Source of the DNA: Cavia porcellus
Lineage: Eukaryota > Chordata > Mammalia > Rodentia > Caviidae
Length of the DNA: 64,000 nucleotides
NCBI RefSeq assembly: GCF_034190915.1
Contig: NW_026947488.1
Location: 2,118,501 to 2,182,500 of the forward strand
Reading direction: 5' to 3'
Shown one piece after another: positions 36,301-44,944 of the stretch. Below the pieces are notes generated by a model, which did not search any database, was not told the DNA's origin, and was given only the letters and a program-made list of their open reading frames with translations. Positions within the stretch are counted from its first letter, which is position 1. The number at the start of each line of letters is the position of its first letter. The translations under genes were made by a program, and so were the position numbers.

Positions 36301-39300
36301 TGGCCAGGACGTGATACCAGGGGCGAGGGGAAAGCACTGGTTGGACAGTCGCACTGGTGAACTCTAGGTATGCACTTGAGTCCTGTGACCAGCAGGAAGC
36401 TAGGGTTCCCTGAGCTTCCAGAACTTATGGTGCAGCTGTAAGCTTACAGAACCAGGCCAGCCCCAGGGTGGAGAAGAGATGAACTGAGCTGAGCACTGCC
36501 CAGTGAGCAAGAGGAGGCCAGTAAGGCCAGTGAGGAGCAGTGAGGTGCCGTGCATGGCATGGGCACTGTGGGAAGGCAGCTTCGGCCCTCAGCTGAGACT
36601 CAGAGCCGTCAGTGCTCCTGTGCTCCACGACTGGTGGCCTGTTGAAAGTGTCCCAGTGGCCCAGGCCTTGATGGTTCCCTTCCCACAGAGCTGGCGTCCC
36701 AGGTTGGCCTTGTGTCCCCAGCCAACGTATCGACCCCTTCGGGTGAGCAGCTGCGCAGGACCCTGGCCGAGGTGGATAAGTTCCTGCAGGAGATGCGGGC
36801 CCGTGACTTCCGGGCCCCCCGGACCGTGGCAGAAGTCGAGCTGGCGGAGGCCCAGAGGCGTGAGTGGTGGCCACCGGTCGGGAAAGCAGGGGTGTGTTTC
36901 AGGACGCTGGGCCTCAAGTCAGTGTGGAGTTGTAGCAGCCTCCTTCAGGGGCAGGGCAGGGTCCAGGGGTCACAAAGGGATCTGGCTGCCAGAGTAACGG
37001 TCCTCACACCCTGGCACTGGCCAGTGCTGGCCCGTGTGCAGGAGCAGCTGACCAGCCGTTGGGAGGAGAACCAGGTGCTGGCTAAACACATCCGCGACGG
37101 GCTGGCTCAGCATGAGGCGGGCCTCATGGACCTTCGGGAGGCCCTCAACCGGGCCGTGGGCATCACTCGGGAGGCTGAGGAGCTCAACAGCCGCAACCAG
37201 GCACGGCTGGAGGAAGCCCTGGTGAGGGACTCTGTCCTCGTTTGCCCTCTGTTCGCCCTCTTTGCTGTGGCCCCTCTGCCTGTCACATCCTTTATTCTCA
37301 TCACTTTAACCTGCCTTCAGCAACACAAGCGGGAGCTGGCCCAGGACAACGCCACCCTGAAGGCCACTCTGGAGGCTGCTGGCCGCACCCTGGCGCGTGT
37401 CTCCGAGCTCCTGCAGGGCATGGAGCGGGCCAAGGAGGTGAGCACAGTGCAGGGCCCACCGGGGCCCTGCCACCCAGTCCGAGGGCTGTGGCTGGCTCCT
37501 GCATATGTGCATGCAGAGCCTCTGTCCCAGAGGCAGTAAACAGGGCGAAGGGACAGGGCGCGAGGAGTGTCCCACTAAGCCTACCCACCTCCAGGACCTG
37601 GAGCACCTGGCTGCCAGCCTGGATGGGGCCCGGACGCCACTGCTGGAGAAGATAAGGACCTTCTCCCCAGCTGGCAGCAAGGTGGACTTGGTGGAGACTG
37701 CTGAGGCCCATGCCGAGCAGCTGAACCAGCTAGCACTCAACCTGTCCAGGTGTGTGGCCCAGGGGGTGCGGCCCTGGTCCCGTGTGTATAGTCAGGCCAA
37801 GATGGGGCAGCTGGTCTGGGGGGGCTCCTTGGGAGGAGAAGCCATCATCCCCGAAGGAGCCCACCTTCCTCAGCTCACAGCAAGTCAGGGACCAGGCCAG
37901 CAAGAAGGAGCAGGAAAGGTGCAGAGGTCGCCAGCCAGGCCAGGGGTGTGTGGCCCCCCGACATCCGCAGGTCTCTCTGATCCTCCTGCTTTGCACAGCA
38001 TCATCCTTGGAATCAACCAGGACCGCTTCATCCAGAGGGCTGTGGAGGCCTCCAATGCCTACAGCAGCATCCTGAAGGCCATGCAGGCCGCCGAAGATTC
38101 CGCTGGCCAGGCCTGGCAGCAGGCGAGCCACACCTGGGAGGTGAGGCCCTGATATCCCCGGGGCTGTGGCGGGAGCCCTGTGGCACCCCGAGACTGTGAT
38201 GTCCATCTTGTCCTCCTTCTGCAGACCGTGGTGGAGCAGGGCCTAGCAGCCCGAGCCCAGCAGCTGCTGGCCAACAGCAGTGCCCTGGAGGAGGCCGTGC
38301 TTGGGCAGCAGCAGAGGTTGGGCCTCAGTGAGTCCTGGGACTCCTCGGGGACCGTGGACTGTGGACCAGATCTGTGTGGGGTCTGTGGGTTGTTCCCCTG
38401 TGATTCCCCTGTGATTCAGGGCAGGAATGGAGCTGGCAGCCCTGTGTGTGAATTCTGCTCCCCTCCTGCTCTAGGGCTCCGACCCCAGGGCCCGGTAGGC
38501 ACTGGCCGCCTGCTTTGATATTGTCCAAGGGGTCACAGCCAGAACGGCACCCCTATCTAACGAGTATGGGGTCTCAGTCTCCTGGGGCCAGGTGGCCTGG
38601 CCCCGGCTCCTCACCGCTGAGCCTGCCTCCCCCGCAGTGCGGGTCACCCTGCAGGATACCAGGACTCAGCTCGAGGACATCCAGGCCGCGAAGGACCAGC
38701 TTGTGGCCCGAATCCAGGAGGTACAGGCCATGCTGGCCATGCACACAGGTATGTGGAGCTTGTCGTTTATCCTCACGGGAAGAGGCCCTTGGCCTGAGGT
38801 GGCACTCCAGCTGGCTGGCAATGTAGCTCTGTGACAGTGGACACGTTCGCACCTGTGTTATCGCGGTTCAGCTGTTGACCATGTGCGGCATGTGGGCTAG
38901 GCTGGATCACAAGGTGCTTGCTCTCAGCTCTCACGAAGGGGATAGCTGGCCAGATATAGCCGCCAGGGTGGGAGCAATGCAACTGGAGCTGAGGGGTCAG
39001 TGGAGGCCTCCTCGAGCGGCAGGGTCCTGGCCACCACTTGGACAGGACTTAGAGTGAGGGGGCGGAGTCTGTCTGGGTCCTGGAGGGTCCCTGTGCCAGC
39101 TGATGTCCCTAGCAGGTCTGGGCTGGAGCCTCGGAGGCCCGGGTAGGCCCCGGAGCTGGCATCAGTCCGAGGGCTAGGAAGGTGGTACAAGCACCATTTC
39201 AGGGAGGGCCGTCAAGTGGGTGCTGAGGTCACTTTGACAACACTGAGTTGCAGGGTGTGAGAGGCACAAAAGTTCCCGCTCTGGCTCTTCGGGGGGCTGT

Positions 39301-42300
39301 GGGACACGAAGCCGGAGTGCTCCAGCCCGCATGCTCTGTGCCCACCATAGACGAGACAAGCAAGAAGCTCGCCCGTGCCAAGGCCATGGCTGCTGAAGCC
39401 CAGGACACTGCCGCTCGAGTGCAGGCCCAGCTTCAGGACATGCAGAGAAACCTGGAGCAGTGGCAGGGCCAGTTTGGGGGCCTGCGAGGACAGGACCTGG
39501 GCCAGGTGGTGCTTGATGCAGGCCACTCAGGTGAGCTGGCGGTCCCGGGGCCCCTGGAGAGGAGGCGGTCCGGGCTCCAGCACACACCCTGTGCCCATGC
39601 TGTGCCCACAGTGTCCTCCCTGGAGAAGACGCTGCCACAGCTGCTAGCCAAGCTGAGCCTGCTGGAGAACCGAGGCACGCACAACGCCAGCCTGGCCTTG
39701 TCCGCCAGCATCGGTCGTGTGCGGGAGCTCATCGCTCAGGCCCGGGGGGCTGCCAGCAAGGTGGGTAGGGGGGCGGGGGCAGCAGTGTGTGGGAGACCAG
39801 ATGGAGAGTGCTGATGTGCCTGCACCTCCAGGTCAGAGTGTCCATGAAGTTCAACGGCCGTTCGGGGGTACAGCTGCGCACCCCACGGGACCTCGCCGAC
39901 CTTGCAGCCTACACTGCCCTCAGGTTCCACCTGCAGAGCCCTGAGCTGGCGCCAGAATCCGGGCAGGAGGCCGGTGACCGCTTTGTATTGTACATGGGCA
40001 GCCGCCAGGTACAGACAGGGCGGGAGGACAGGGTAAGCTGACCGCCAGGTTGGAAGTGTGGGTGCTGCTTGGTGCCTGACCCAAGGGTGTGATTGCCGCT
40101 GCTGCAGGCCACCGGGGACTACATGGGAGTAGCTCTGCGAAAGCAGAAGGTGCACTGGGTGTACCGGCTGGGGGATGCTGGCCCTGTGACCCTCAGCATT
40201 GACGAGGACATCGGGGAGCAGTTTGCAACCATCAGCATTGACAGGTGCGAGGCCTCTGGGGAGGGGCAGTACCCTCCCACTGCCGTGCCCACGCCTCACC
40301 ACGTGCCTTTCGCCTCTGCCCCAGGACCCTCCAATTCGGCCACATGTCTGTCACGGTGGAGGAGCCAATAGTGCAGGAGACCAAGGGGGATGCAGTGGCC
40401 CCTGGGGTGGAGGGGCTGCTCAGCCTGCAGCCTGACGACTTCATCTTCTACGTGGGCGGGTACCCCAGCAGCTTCACGGTGAGCCTGGCCCGCCCTGCTG
40501 TCTCTTTGCAGAAGTACTTCTTGGCGTGGCGTCTCAGCATCCTGCTGGTCTTCCCCGGGTGGCTGGGGTGCCCTGACTGTCCATTGTGCCCACAGCCCCC
40601 TGCACCCCTCCGCTTCCCTGGCTACGTGGGCTGCATCGAATTGGACACGCTGAATGAGGAGGTGGTCAGTCTCTACAACTTCGAGAGGACCTTCCGGGTG
40701 GACACAGCTGTGGACAGGCCTTGTGCCCGGTACGTACAGCCTGGCCCCATGTGCTCCCCAACCCTTCACCCCTCACCCTCCACACTGACCTGAACCCTCT
40801 AACCCACAGTTCCAAGTCGACAGGGGACCCATGGCTCACGGACGGGTCCTACCTGGATGGCACCGGCTTCGCCCACGTCAGCTTCGAGAGGCAGATGAGC
40901 ACCACGAAGCGTTTCGACCAGGAGCTGCGGCTCGTGTCCTACAGCGGCATCATCTTCTTCCTGCAGCACCAGGCACGGCCCCGCCCCTCCCACCCACCAC
41001 CCAGCCTTGCCCCGTGCTGACCGTGGCCTGTCCTTGTCCCCCTAGGGCCAGTTCCTGTGCCTGGCAGTGCGCAAAGGCAGCCTCGTGCTCCTGTACGACC
41101 TGGGCGCAGGTCTGAAGGAGGCCGTCCCGATGCAGCCACCCCCGCCCCTGACCACAGCCAGCAAGGCGGTGAGTGGGGGCACTGTGGTCAGGGAGGGCCC
41201 TGGGACGCCGCGTGGCCTGATGCCCCCACCTGCACCCACAGATCCAGGTGTTTCTGCTGGCGGGCAGCCGCAAACGCATGCTGGTACGTGTGGAGAGGAC
41301 CACAGTGTTCAGCGTGGAGCAGGACAACACACTGGACCTGGCCACTGCCTACTACCTGGGGGGTGTGCCGCCTGATCAGCTGCCCCCAAGGTGAGGCCGG
41401 GCTGGGCAGGGTGGCACCTGGGGCATCCCAGGGCTGGGGCTCAGAGAGGCCTGACCCTGGGTGTGACCCCTGCAGTCTGCAGCAGCTGTTCCCCTCTGGG
41501 GGCTCCATCCGCGGCTGCATCAAGGGGATCAAGGCTCTGGGCAAATACGTGGACCTCAAGAGGCTGAACACCACAGGGGTCAGCTCCGGCTGCACCGCGG
41601 ACCTGCTGGTGAGCCACCCCCCTGCCGCCAGGGTGCACACCGACCTCTTGGGCCGAGGTCGGCATTCAAGGCTCCCCTCCCCACAGGTGGGACGCACCAT
41701 GACTTTCTACGGCCATGGCTTCCTGCCCCTGGCGCTGCCCGAAGTGCCACCCCTCACCGGCGACGTCTACTCAGGCATTGGCTTCCGCAGCACCCAGGAC
41801 AATGGTCTGCTCTACCACCGTGCATCCCTGGTGAGGCCACCCTGCCTGCCATCCTGTGGCCCTCCCTGGGCCTCGTCCTGCCCGGTGTGACCTCTGCCTG
41901 CTCCCTGCCTGCTGTGACAGGCAGCCCAAAGTGGCCGCAGGGAGAAAGGGAGGAAGGGAGGAGGACAGTCTGTAGTTTGGCCTGCTCGCCCTTCCCAGGA
42001 TGGCCTGTGCCAGGTGTCCCTGCAACAAGGCCACGTCACCCTGAGGCTGATGAGGACAGAGCTGAGGACACCAGGGGTGTTCAGCGACGGCGCCCCCCAC
42101 TACGCGGCCTTCTACAGCAACGCCTCAGGGTGAGCCGTGCGGCTTGGGCCCCCTGTGCTCCCCGGGCCGGCTGGCCCTGCAGGCCCGGGAACGTTTCCCT
42201 TGTGCCGCCAGGGTCTGGCTGTACGTGGATGACCAGCTGCAGCAGATGCGGCCTCACCGGGGGGCGCCTCCCAGGCAGCACCCGTCCCCGCCCGAGGAGC

Positions 42301-44384
42301 CCCCCCAGCTCCTCCTGGGGGGCCTGTCGGAGGCCGCTGCCTCCTTCCGCAACTTCAGCGGCTGCATCAGCAATGTCTTCGTGCAGCGGTGAGTGGTGGG
42401 CAAGGAGGTGAGGCCCGCTGCGTCCTGCCTGCCGCTGACTGCCGCCCGCACTCGCCCAGGCTCCAGGGTCCGCAGCGAGTGTTCGACCTGCAGCAGAACC
42501 TGGGCAGCACCAACGTGAGCACAGGCTGTGCCCTGGTCCCGCTCCCCAGGGCCTCGGGCCAGAGAGCCCGAGGGCTGCGGGCTGTGGCTCGTAAGGTGAG
42601 GCACGGGGTGCCCCGGGACAGCCGGGTGGGCAAGGGGCAACCGAGACAGGGGCTGCCATCTGTGCCCTTCCTCCAGGCCTCCCGCCGCAGCCGCCAGCCC
42701 AGGCAGGACCCTGCTTGCATGTCACCTCTGCACCTCAGGATGACCCAAGACACCTTCCAGTTTGGGGGGCCCCTCCCCAGTTTCCTGGAGTTTGAAGGCC
42801 TCCTGGACCCCCGCAGGAACCGGTAAGGCCCAGCCAGGCGGGCAGCTTTGGAGTGGCCGCTGAGGCTGACGCTGTGCTTGGCTTCCAGGTTCCGCCTGTC
42901 CATGCTGGTCCGCCCTCGAGCGCCCCAGGGCCTCCTGCTCCTTGTGGCCCCTCTAGCGGCCAGCAGCCCCTCCCTGACCCTCTTCCTGAGCCACGGACAG
43001 TTTGTTGCACGAACAGAAGGGCCTGGGCCCCGCCTGCGCGTCCAGAGCCGCCAGCGCTCGCGAGCTGGCAGGTGGCACACGGTGAGGAGCTGGGGATGGG
43101 ACACGGGCAGGGCCCCGGCGCCCCCTCCTGCCCGGCCGTGGTACCCCCGCCTGACTGGCCGTCTCCTGCCTCAGGTCTCCCTGCGCTGGGAGGAGGGGCA
43201 GCTGCATCTCCTGACTGACGGTGTCCCGGCCTGGAGCCATCACCATCCTGGCCCCAGCCGCATCGAAGTGCCCCTGCAGCCCCACACCCTCTTCGTGGGG
43301 GGCCTCCCCGCCCGTAGCCCCAGCTCCCGCCTGCCGGTGAGAACCCTCCTGCCGTACCCCACGGTGCCCCCTCAGTGCGCCCAGCCCGACTCCAGCCCTT
43401 TGTTGCCCACAGGTGGCCGCGGGGCTCAGCGGCTGTGTGAAGAGACTGCAGCTGGACGGGCGGCCCGTGGGGGCCCCCACGCGGGTGGTGGGGGTGACGC
43501 CCTGCTTCTCGGGCCCTCTGGAGAGCGGCCTGTTCTTCCCAGGCACTGGAGGAGTCATCACTGCAGGTCTGAGGGTGCCCAGGGGCCCTGGCCGGGGCCA
43601 CTGTCCTGTCCTGCCTGCTGACCAGGCCTGTCCCCGCAGAGCCGCCCGTGGCCACACTGCACCACGTGAGGCTGGAGCTGGAGGTCCGGCCCTCCACGGC
43701 CGCTGGGCTCGTCCTCCGCCTGGGCCCGGCCCGGGGCCCTCCCTACTTGCAGCTGCAGGTGTCCAGGAAGCAGGTGAGCAGGGTCGGGGCGCCAGGACGG
43801 GGTCCCCAACTCCGGGGACCTCGGGCAGCAAGCCTGATGACTCTCGCCTGCCTCAGGTCTTGCTGCAAGCGGATGATGGTGAGGGTGAGTTCTCCACATG
43901 GGTGACACACCCCGTGGCACTGTGTGACGCTCAGTGGCACCGACTGGCAGGTGAGCGGTCACTCCCATGGCCCGGGCTGCAGCTGGGGGGACCGTGGTGG
44001 GGCCGGGGTCACCCACAGGAGTCTCCCGCAGCCACCAAGGACGAGAACGTGCTCCGGCTGGAGGTGGACGCTCAGAGCAACCACACCGAGGGCCCCCTGG
44101 CGGCGGCCATGGCCGACGGCCCAGCCCCTTTGCATCTTGGGGGCCTGCCCGGTGAGGGTGCGCCCCACTCCTCCAGAGGGGCGGCTGGGCGGCTGACTGG
44201 CACACAGGCAGGCCCTGTGGGACCTGGCTGCCACCCCCAACCTAACCTCTCCACCCCAGAGTCCGGGCTCCCCGCCTACGGAGGCTGCATGAGGAAGCTG
44301 CTGGTGAACGGATCCCCCCTCGCCCTGACCAGCCTGGCAGGCGTCCAGGGGGCGGCTGGGGCCAGCGGCTGCCCGGCGACATAG
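1700..44384 (+). CDS. LAMA5: Laminin subunit alpha-5 (whole gene, 80 coding exons)
   Basis: Laminin alpha-5 is the long arm-bearing alpha chain of laminins 511 and 521, secreted into basement membranes, where it binds integrins and dystroglycan. Eighty exons were placed by frame continuity, AG acceptors, donors and match to the remembered human protein. Their lengths sum to 11,076 bases (3,691 residues plus stop), against 3,695 residues in human. Domain order is signal peptide, LN, LE array, L4-like IVb, LE, L4 (IVa), LE, coiled coil, then LG1-5. Exon coordinates are given in the module entries that follow. All junction phases agree and no disabling mutation was seen. Introns 50 and 65 appear to start with GC. 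The largest introns are 2 (7.6 kb), 6, 1 and 11; most 3'-half introns are below 200 bases. Confidence 0.97.
3070..3155 (-). repeat. MIR-like ancient SINE fragment
   Basis: The words GGGAAACTGAGGCT and CTCAAAGTTGCACAGCTA match the antisense of the MIR core (compare GAGGAAACTGAGGC and CAAGGTCACACAGCTA). Confidence 0.55.
3478..3535 (+). repeat. MIR-like fragment
   Basis: GCCTCAAGCTGCTTATTTGTGGAATGG resembles in short pieces the sense MIR 'GCCTCAG...TCATCTGTAAAATGG'. It is short and diverged. Confidence 0.35.
4263..4277 (+). repeat. Poly-C tract
   Basis: Fifteen consecutive C residues in LAMA5 intron 1. Confidence 0.9.
5130..5262 (-). repeat. MIR-like ancient SINE
   Basis: ATTATCCCCACTCTGCAGAT, GGGACACTGAGACT, GACTTGGCCCAG and TGGAAGTGGCGCTGGG follow the order of the antisense MIR consensus. 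Confidence 0.6.
6541..6696 (+). repeat. Inverted duplication, left arm
   Basis: This arm pairs with 7089-7240 in opposite orientation. In the core (6578-6641 against 7147-7209) about 59 of 65 aligned positions agree by eye. Similarity continues more weakly to both ends, including a shared CCAGCTGGCAGCC. Confidence 0.7.
7089..7240 (-). repeat. Inverted duplication, right arm
   Basis: Reverse-complement partner of 6541-6696, separated by about 390 bases. The shared words include CACCACCTCCCCTCCAAC and GGGGACACAG. See the left arm entry for the alignment. Confidence 0.7.
7555..7625 (+). repeat. MIR fragment
   Basis: TCTCTAAGCCTCAGTTTTGC followed by CAACTGTAAAATGGTG is the hallmark of the MIR 3' part (CCTCAGTTTCCTCATCTGTAAAATGG). 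Confidence 0.7.
10414..10439 (+). promoter_or_regulatory. LAMA5: Paired AP-1 motifs in LAMA5 intron 2
   Basis: Two perfect TGAGTCA heptamers at 10414-10420 and 10433-10439 lie in the same orientation 19 bases apart. The second is within GCTGAGTCAC, a Maf/NRF-type half site. Function is inferred, not shown. Confidence 0.4.
15343..15478 (+). repeat. B1-like SINE
   Basis: The 7SL-derived order is clear: GGGGCATGGTCGTGCACATC, TGTAATCCCAGCACTCTGGA, GAGTTCGAGGCCAGCCTGG and an A-rich end after GACTGTCTCAG. Confidence 0.85.
16131..16160 (+). repeat. Three-copy 10-base tandem repeat
   Basis: The unit CCTCGGACGC occurs twice exactly and a third time as CCTTGGACGT. Confidence 0.85.
16777..16895 (-). 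repeat. B1-like SINE, reverse orientation
   Basis: Reads as reverse B1: GGTTCAGGCTGACCTTGAAC, CTGCCTCCTCATCCCAAATG and TACAGGCATGTGCCACCATG. Confidence 0.8.
17796..17875 (-). repeat. ID-like tRNA-derived SINE, reverse orientation
   Basis: GGGGACAGAACCCCGGGCCT, then GCGGAGTGCTCTGCCGCTGA and GCTGCACCCTCAGTCC, are the reverse complement of a tRNA-like B box and A box. Confidence 0.8.
19024..25801 (+). CDS. LAMA5: LAMA5 exons 7-21: first laminin EGF-like array
   Basis: Exons are 19024-19139, 19239-19357, 19445-19535, 19767-19901, 20003-20062, 23138-23278, 23356-23493, 23584-23718, 23795-23929, 24002-24139, 24514-24566, 24829-24934, 25036-25088, 25171-25276 and 25702-25801 (residues 322-864). 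They encode about ten eight-cysteine LE modules with repeated CxC, CRPxxxGxxCxxC and CxPGF/Y signatures, forming the rod-like short-arm spacer. Exons 12-16 are five near-identical-length units (135-141 bases), each carrying one module in the same phase, a clear exon-duplication history. Exon 11 encodes a short non-cysteine insert ending in GQIV. For exon 18 the acceptor at 24827-24828 was chosen because it restores the family residues Ala-Gln before the next cysteine. Confidence 0.94.
20278..20322 (+). repeat. C-rich low-complexity tract
   Basis: Runs of seven to thirteen C separated by AGG words in LAMA5 intron 11. Confidence 0.85.
20440..20560 (-). repeat. B1-like SINE, reverse, diverged
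   Basis: Begins in a T-rich tail and continues GAGATAGGGGCTCACTGTCG, TTCAGGCAGGCCTTGAAGTC and GCCTCGGCCTCCAAGGGCTG, a mutated reverse B1. Confidence 0.7.
22391..22479 (+). repeat. TTTC/TTCC microsatellite
   Basis: About 89 bases of pure pyrimidine: (TTTC)n passing into (TTCC)n, directly against a reverse B1-like SINE. It probably grew from the SINE A-tail. Confidence 0.95.
22481..22592 (-). repeat. B1-like SINE, reverse orientation
   Basis: GAGAAAGGGTCTCGCTATGC, GTTCAGGCTGGCCTTGAGCT, CCCAGGCTGGTCTCAAACTC and GGTGCTGGGATTACCGCC read as reverse B1. Confidence 0.85.
24299..24350 (+). repeat. (GT)26 dinucleotide microsatellite
   Basis: Fifty-two bases of uninterrupted GT in LAMA5 intron 16, 160 bases after exon 16. 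Confidence 0.97.
25954..29668 (+). CDS. LAMA5: LAMA5 exons 22-33: L4-like domain IVb
   Basis: Exons are 25954-26110, 26221-26359, 26525-26667, 26745-26851, 26986-27139, 27358-27518, 27595-27703, 28031-28128, 28204-28405, 28490-28616, 28994-29133 and 29553-29668 (residues 864-1415). This is the large globular domain IVb peculiar to the long alpha chains. It carries repeated motifs of the form GTWAL/GRYAF...EVEA..LDYVVLLP, visible in exons 24-25, 27, 31 and 32-33, suggesting internally duplicated beta-sandwich units. No catalytic residues are expected. Exon 30 encodes a Pro-rich linker of about 65 residues. The frame is open throughout and agrees with the remembered human sequence except for scattered substitutions. 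Confidence 0.94.
29743..31071 (+). CDS. LAMA5: LAMA5 exons 34-37: middle LE modules
   Basis: Exons are 29743-29954, 30279-30483, 30626-30770 and 30931-31071 (residues 1415-1649). They encode LE modules with typical spacing, including [17 protein letters not shown] in exon 34 and [15 protein letters not shown] in exon 36. They link the IVb globule to the IVa globule. Exon 37 ends in a basic stretch (ARRE) that begins the L4 domain. Confidence 0.94.
31150..32465 (+). CDS. LAMA5: LAMA5 exons 38-41: L4 domain IVa with two RGD motifs
   Basis: Exons are 31150-31314, 31496-31597, 31686-31769 and 32235-32465 (residues 1650-1843). The laminin B type IV (L4) domain is marked by [22 protein letters not shown] and the [18 protein letters not shown] helix region. 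Arg-Gly-Asp triplets occur at 31547-31555 (residues 1722-1724, in exon 39) and 32448-32456 (residues 1838-1840, in exon 41). Both are present in human LAMA5 as remembered, and RGD-dependent cell binding by this region of alpha-5 chains has been described. Exon 41 ends in the first cysteines of the next LE module. Confidence 0.94.
32025..32105 (-). repeat. Degenerate SINE-like sequence
   Basis: GCACTGGTGATTGAGTCTAG and TTACAGGCCTGTGCACCAGG resemble reverse ID and B1 segments, but divergence is high. Confidence 0.35.
33145..34911 (+). CDS. LAMA5: LAMA5 exons 42-48: proximal LE array
   Basis: Exons are 33145-33258, 33439-33566, 33763-33843, 33933-34147, 34315-34415, 34500-34680 and 34762-34911 (residues 1844-2167). 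They encode the LE modules next to the cross-shaped centre of the trimer. The first residue of exon 43 is Gly (GGC) where human has Asp (VDCQHNTEG); the following cysteine is kept. Exon 48 ends with the short linker that runs into the cysteine cluster opening the coiled coil. Confidence 0.94.
34912..35481 (+). other. LAMA5: LAMA5 intron 48
   Basis: A 570-base intron separates the last LE exon from the coiled-coil exons. It contains loose runs of CTGACC/CCTGACC-like words near 35300-35470 but no recognisable element. Confidence 0.6.
35482..39760 (+). CDS. LAMA5: LAMA5 exons 49-60: long-arm coiled coil
   Basis: Exons are 35482-35633, 35731-35832, 36016-36127, 36689-36859, 37025-37221, 37321-37437, 37595-37749, 37999-38140, 38225-38327, 38638-38748, 39351-39530 and 39612-39760 (residues 2167-2730). 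Domains II and I form the triple coiled coil with beta and gamma chains. The CEVCDHC cluster at the exon 48/49 junction supplies the interchain disulfides at the start of the long arm. Sequence is rich in Leu, Glu, Gln and Ala heptads, with NAS/NAT sequons. This module diverges most from human; exon 50 is about three residues shorter. The intron after exon 50 starts with GC (35833-35834), not GT. Confidence 0.93.
35833..36015 (+). other. LAMA5: GC-AG intron (LAMA5 intron 50)
   Basis: Exon 50 ends ...SQ on CAG at 35832, and the next bases are GCAGGA. Exon 51 begins at 36016 after a CCACAG acceptor and continues in frame with residues that align to the human protein (ATGAQD versus AVGTRD). No GT nearby keeps both the frame and the family sequence. 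GC-AG introns are a known minor class handled by the U2 spliceosome. Confidence 0.75.
39832..42595 (+). CDS. LAMA5: LAMA5 exons 61-72: LG1-LG3 integrin-binding domains
   Basis: Exons are 39832-40008, 40108-40244, 40325-40478, 40596-40729, 40810-40972, 41046-41168, 41242-41390, 41476-41608, 41687-41830, 41999-42129, 42212-42388 and 42460-42595 (residues 2731-3316). Three laminin G jelly-roll domains carry signatures such as [44 protein letters not shown] and LLGGLSEAA, each ending in a GC(I/V) motif. In laminin-511/521 LG1-3 plus the gamma-1 tail bind integrins alpha3beta1 and alpha6beta1. Introns here are very short (73 bases for introns 65 and 66). Intron 65 starts with GC. Confidence 0.95.
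40973..41045 (+). other. LAMA5: GC-AG intron (LAMA5 intron 65, 73 bases)
   Basis: Exon 65 ends FFLQHQ on CAG at 40972, followed by GCACGG. Exon 66 starts at 41046 with GQFLCLAV, matching the family. The only GT dinucleotides in the interval lie near 41013-41036, far into noncoding sequence. The intron is only 73 bases long. Confidence 0.78.
42677..44384 (+). CDS. LAMA5: LAMA5 exons 73-80: hinge and LG4-LG5
   Basis: Exons are 42677-42822, 42889-43081, 43175-43336, 43413-43566, 43640-43773, 43857-43950, 44032-44151 and 44260-44384 (residues 3317-3691). Exon 73 opens with a basic hinge (Arg-Arg-Ser-Arg at 42683-42694) joining LG3 to LG4. LG4 and LG5 bind dystroglycan, heparan sulfate and sulfatide in this family. 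Motifs include [30 protein letters not shown] and [12 protein letters not shown]. The protein ends in ASGCPAT and the TAG stop is at 44382-44384. The frame runs cleanly from exon 72 and is confirmed by eight consistent phases. Confidence 0.95.
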
Positions 44385-44535
44385 GGGACAGGCCAGCCTC
44401 CAGCAGCTCCTCGCCACACGGGGGGCATGCCAGGCTGCACCCCCAGCCCACAGCACCACCACCTTCAGTGGGTTTCATGGGCCACCTTCTGGGTCTTTGG
44501 AGTCTCCCAGTGACTGGCCCTGTTTCTGGAAACGG

Positions 44536-44541
44536 ATTAAA
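44536..44541 (+). terminator. LAMA5: LAMA5 polyadenylation signal, proximal (ATTAAA)
   Basis: ATTAAA lies 152 bases after the stop codon and is followed by a T-rich stretch. It is the first plausible cleavage signal in the 3' UTR. Confidence 0.55.
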
Positions 44542-44651
44542 TTATCTTTCTCAGTGAAAGGGTAGCATCCTATAAAATGGGCTTTTATACTTTTACGTCC
44601 CTCCCACCAGTCTGAGTGTGAGATGTGTAACATCACTGGTTCAAGACAAAA

Positions 44652-44657
44652 ATTAAA
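44652..44657 (+). terminator. LAMA5: LAMA5 polyadenylation signal, distal (ATTAAA)
   Basis: A second ATTAAA sits 268 bases past the stop, with a GT-containing region (CCTGTTCAGC...) after it. Use of this site would place LAMA5 RNA ends at about 44670, only about 150 bases from the ADRM1 end on the other strand. Confidence 0.55.
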
Positions 44658-44837
44658 GTACCCTGTTCAGCTGAGTGAGCATCAGCTTTTGGGGTAAACC
44701 GGGGACGGGGGCCAAGCACCCAGGAATGGGCACTGCCCCCAGCCCAGAGCCGGCTCTGGGCCACACAGGCAAGGGAGGAACCGCGCCACTCATGCCGGGG
44801 ACAGTAGGGCCAGAGGTGGCAGGTAAAAGAAAGGACC

Positions 44838-44847
44838 TTTATTTATT
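44838..44847 (-). terminator. ADRM1: ADRM1 polyadenylation signal (AATAAATAAA)
   Basis: On the minus strand two overlapping AATAAA hexamers lie about 100 bases after the ADRM1 stop codon. The 3' UTR is therefore short (about 120 bases), as expected for this gene. Confidence 0.8.
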
Positions 44848-44944
44848 AGTAAGTCGGAACAGGACAGGGGATGCAACGAATCACAACCGCCACTACAGGA
44901 GTCACATGACTAAGAGCGCACTTCCTCGAAAGACAGCAAATAAC

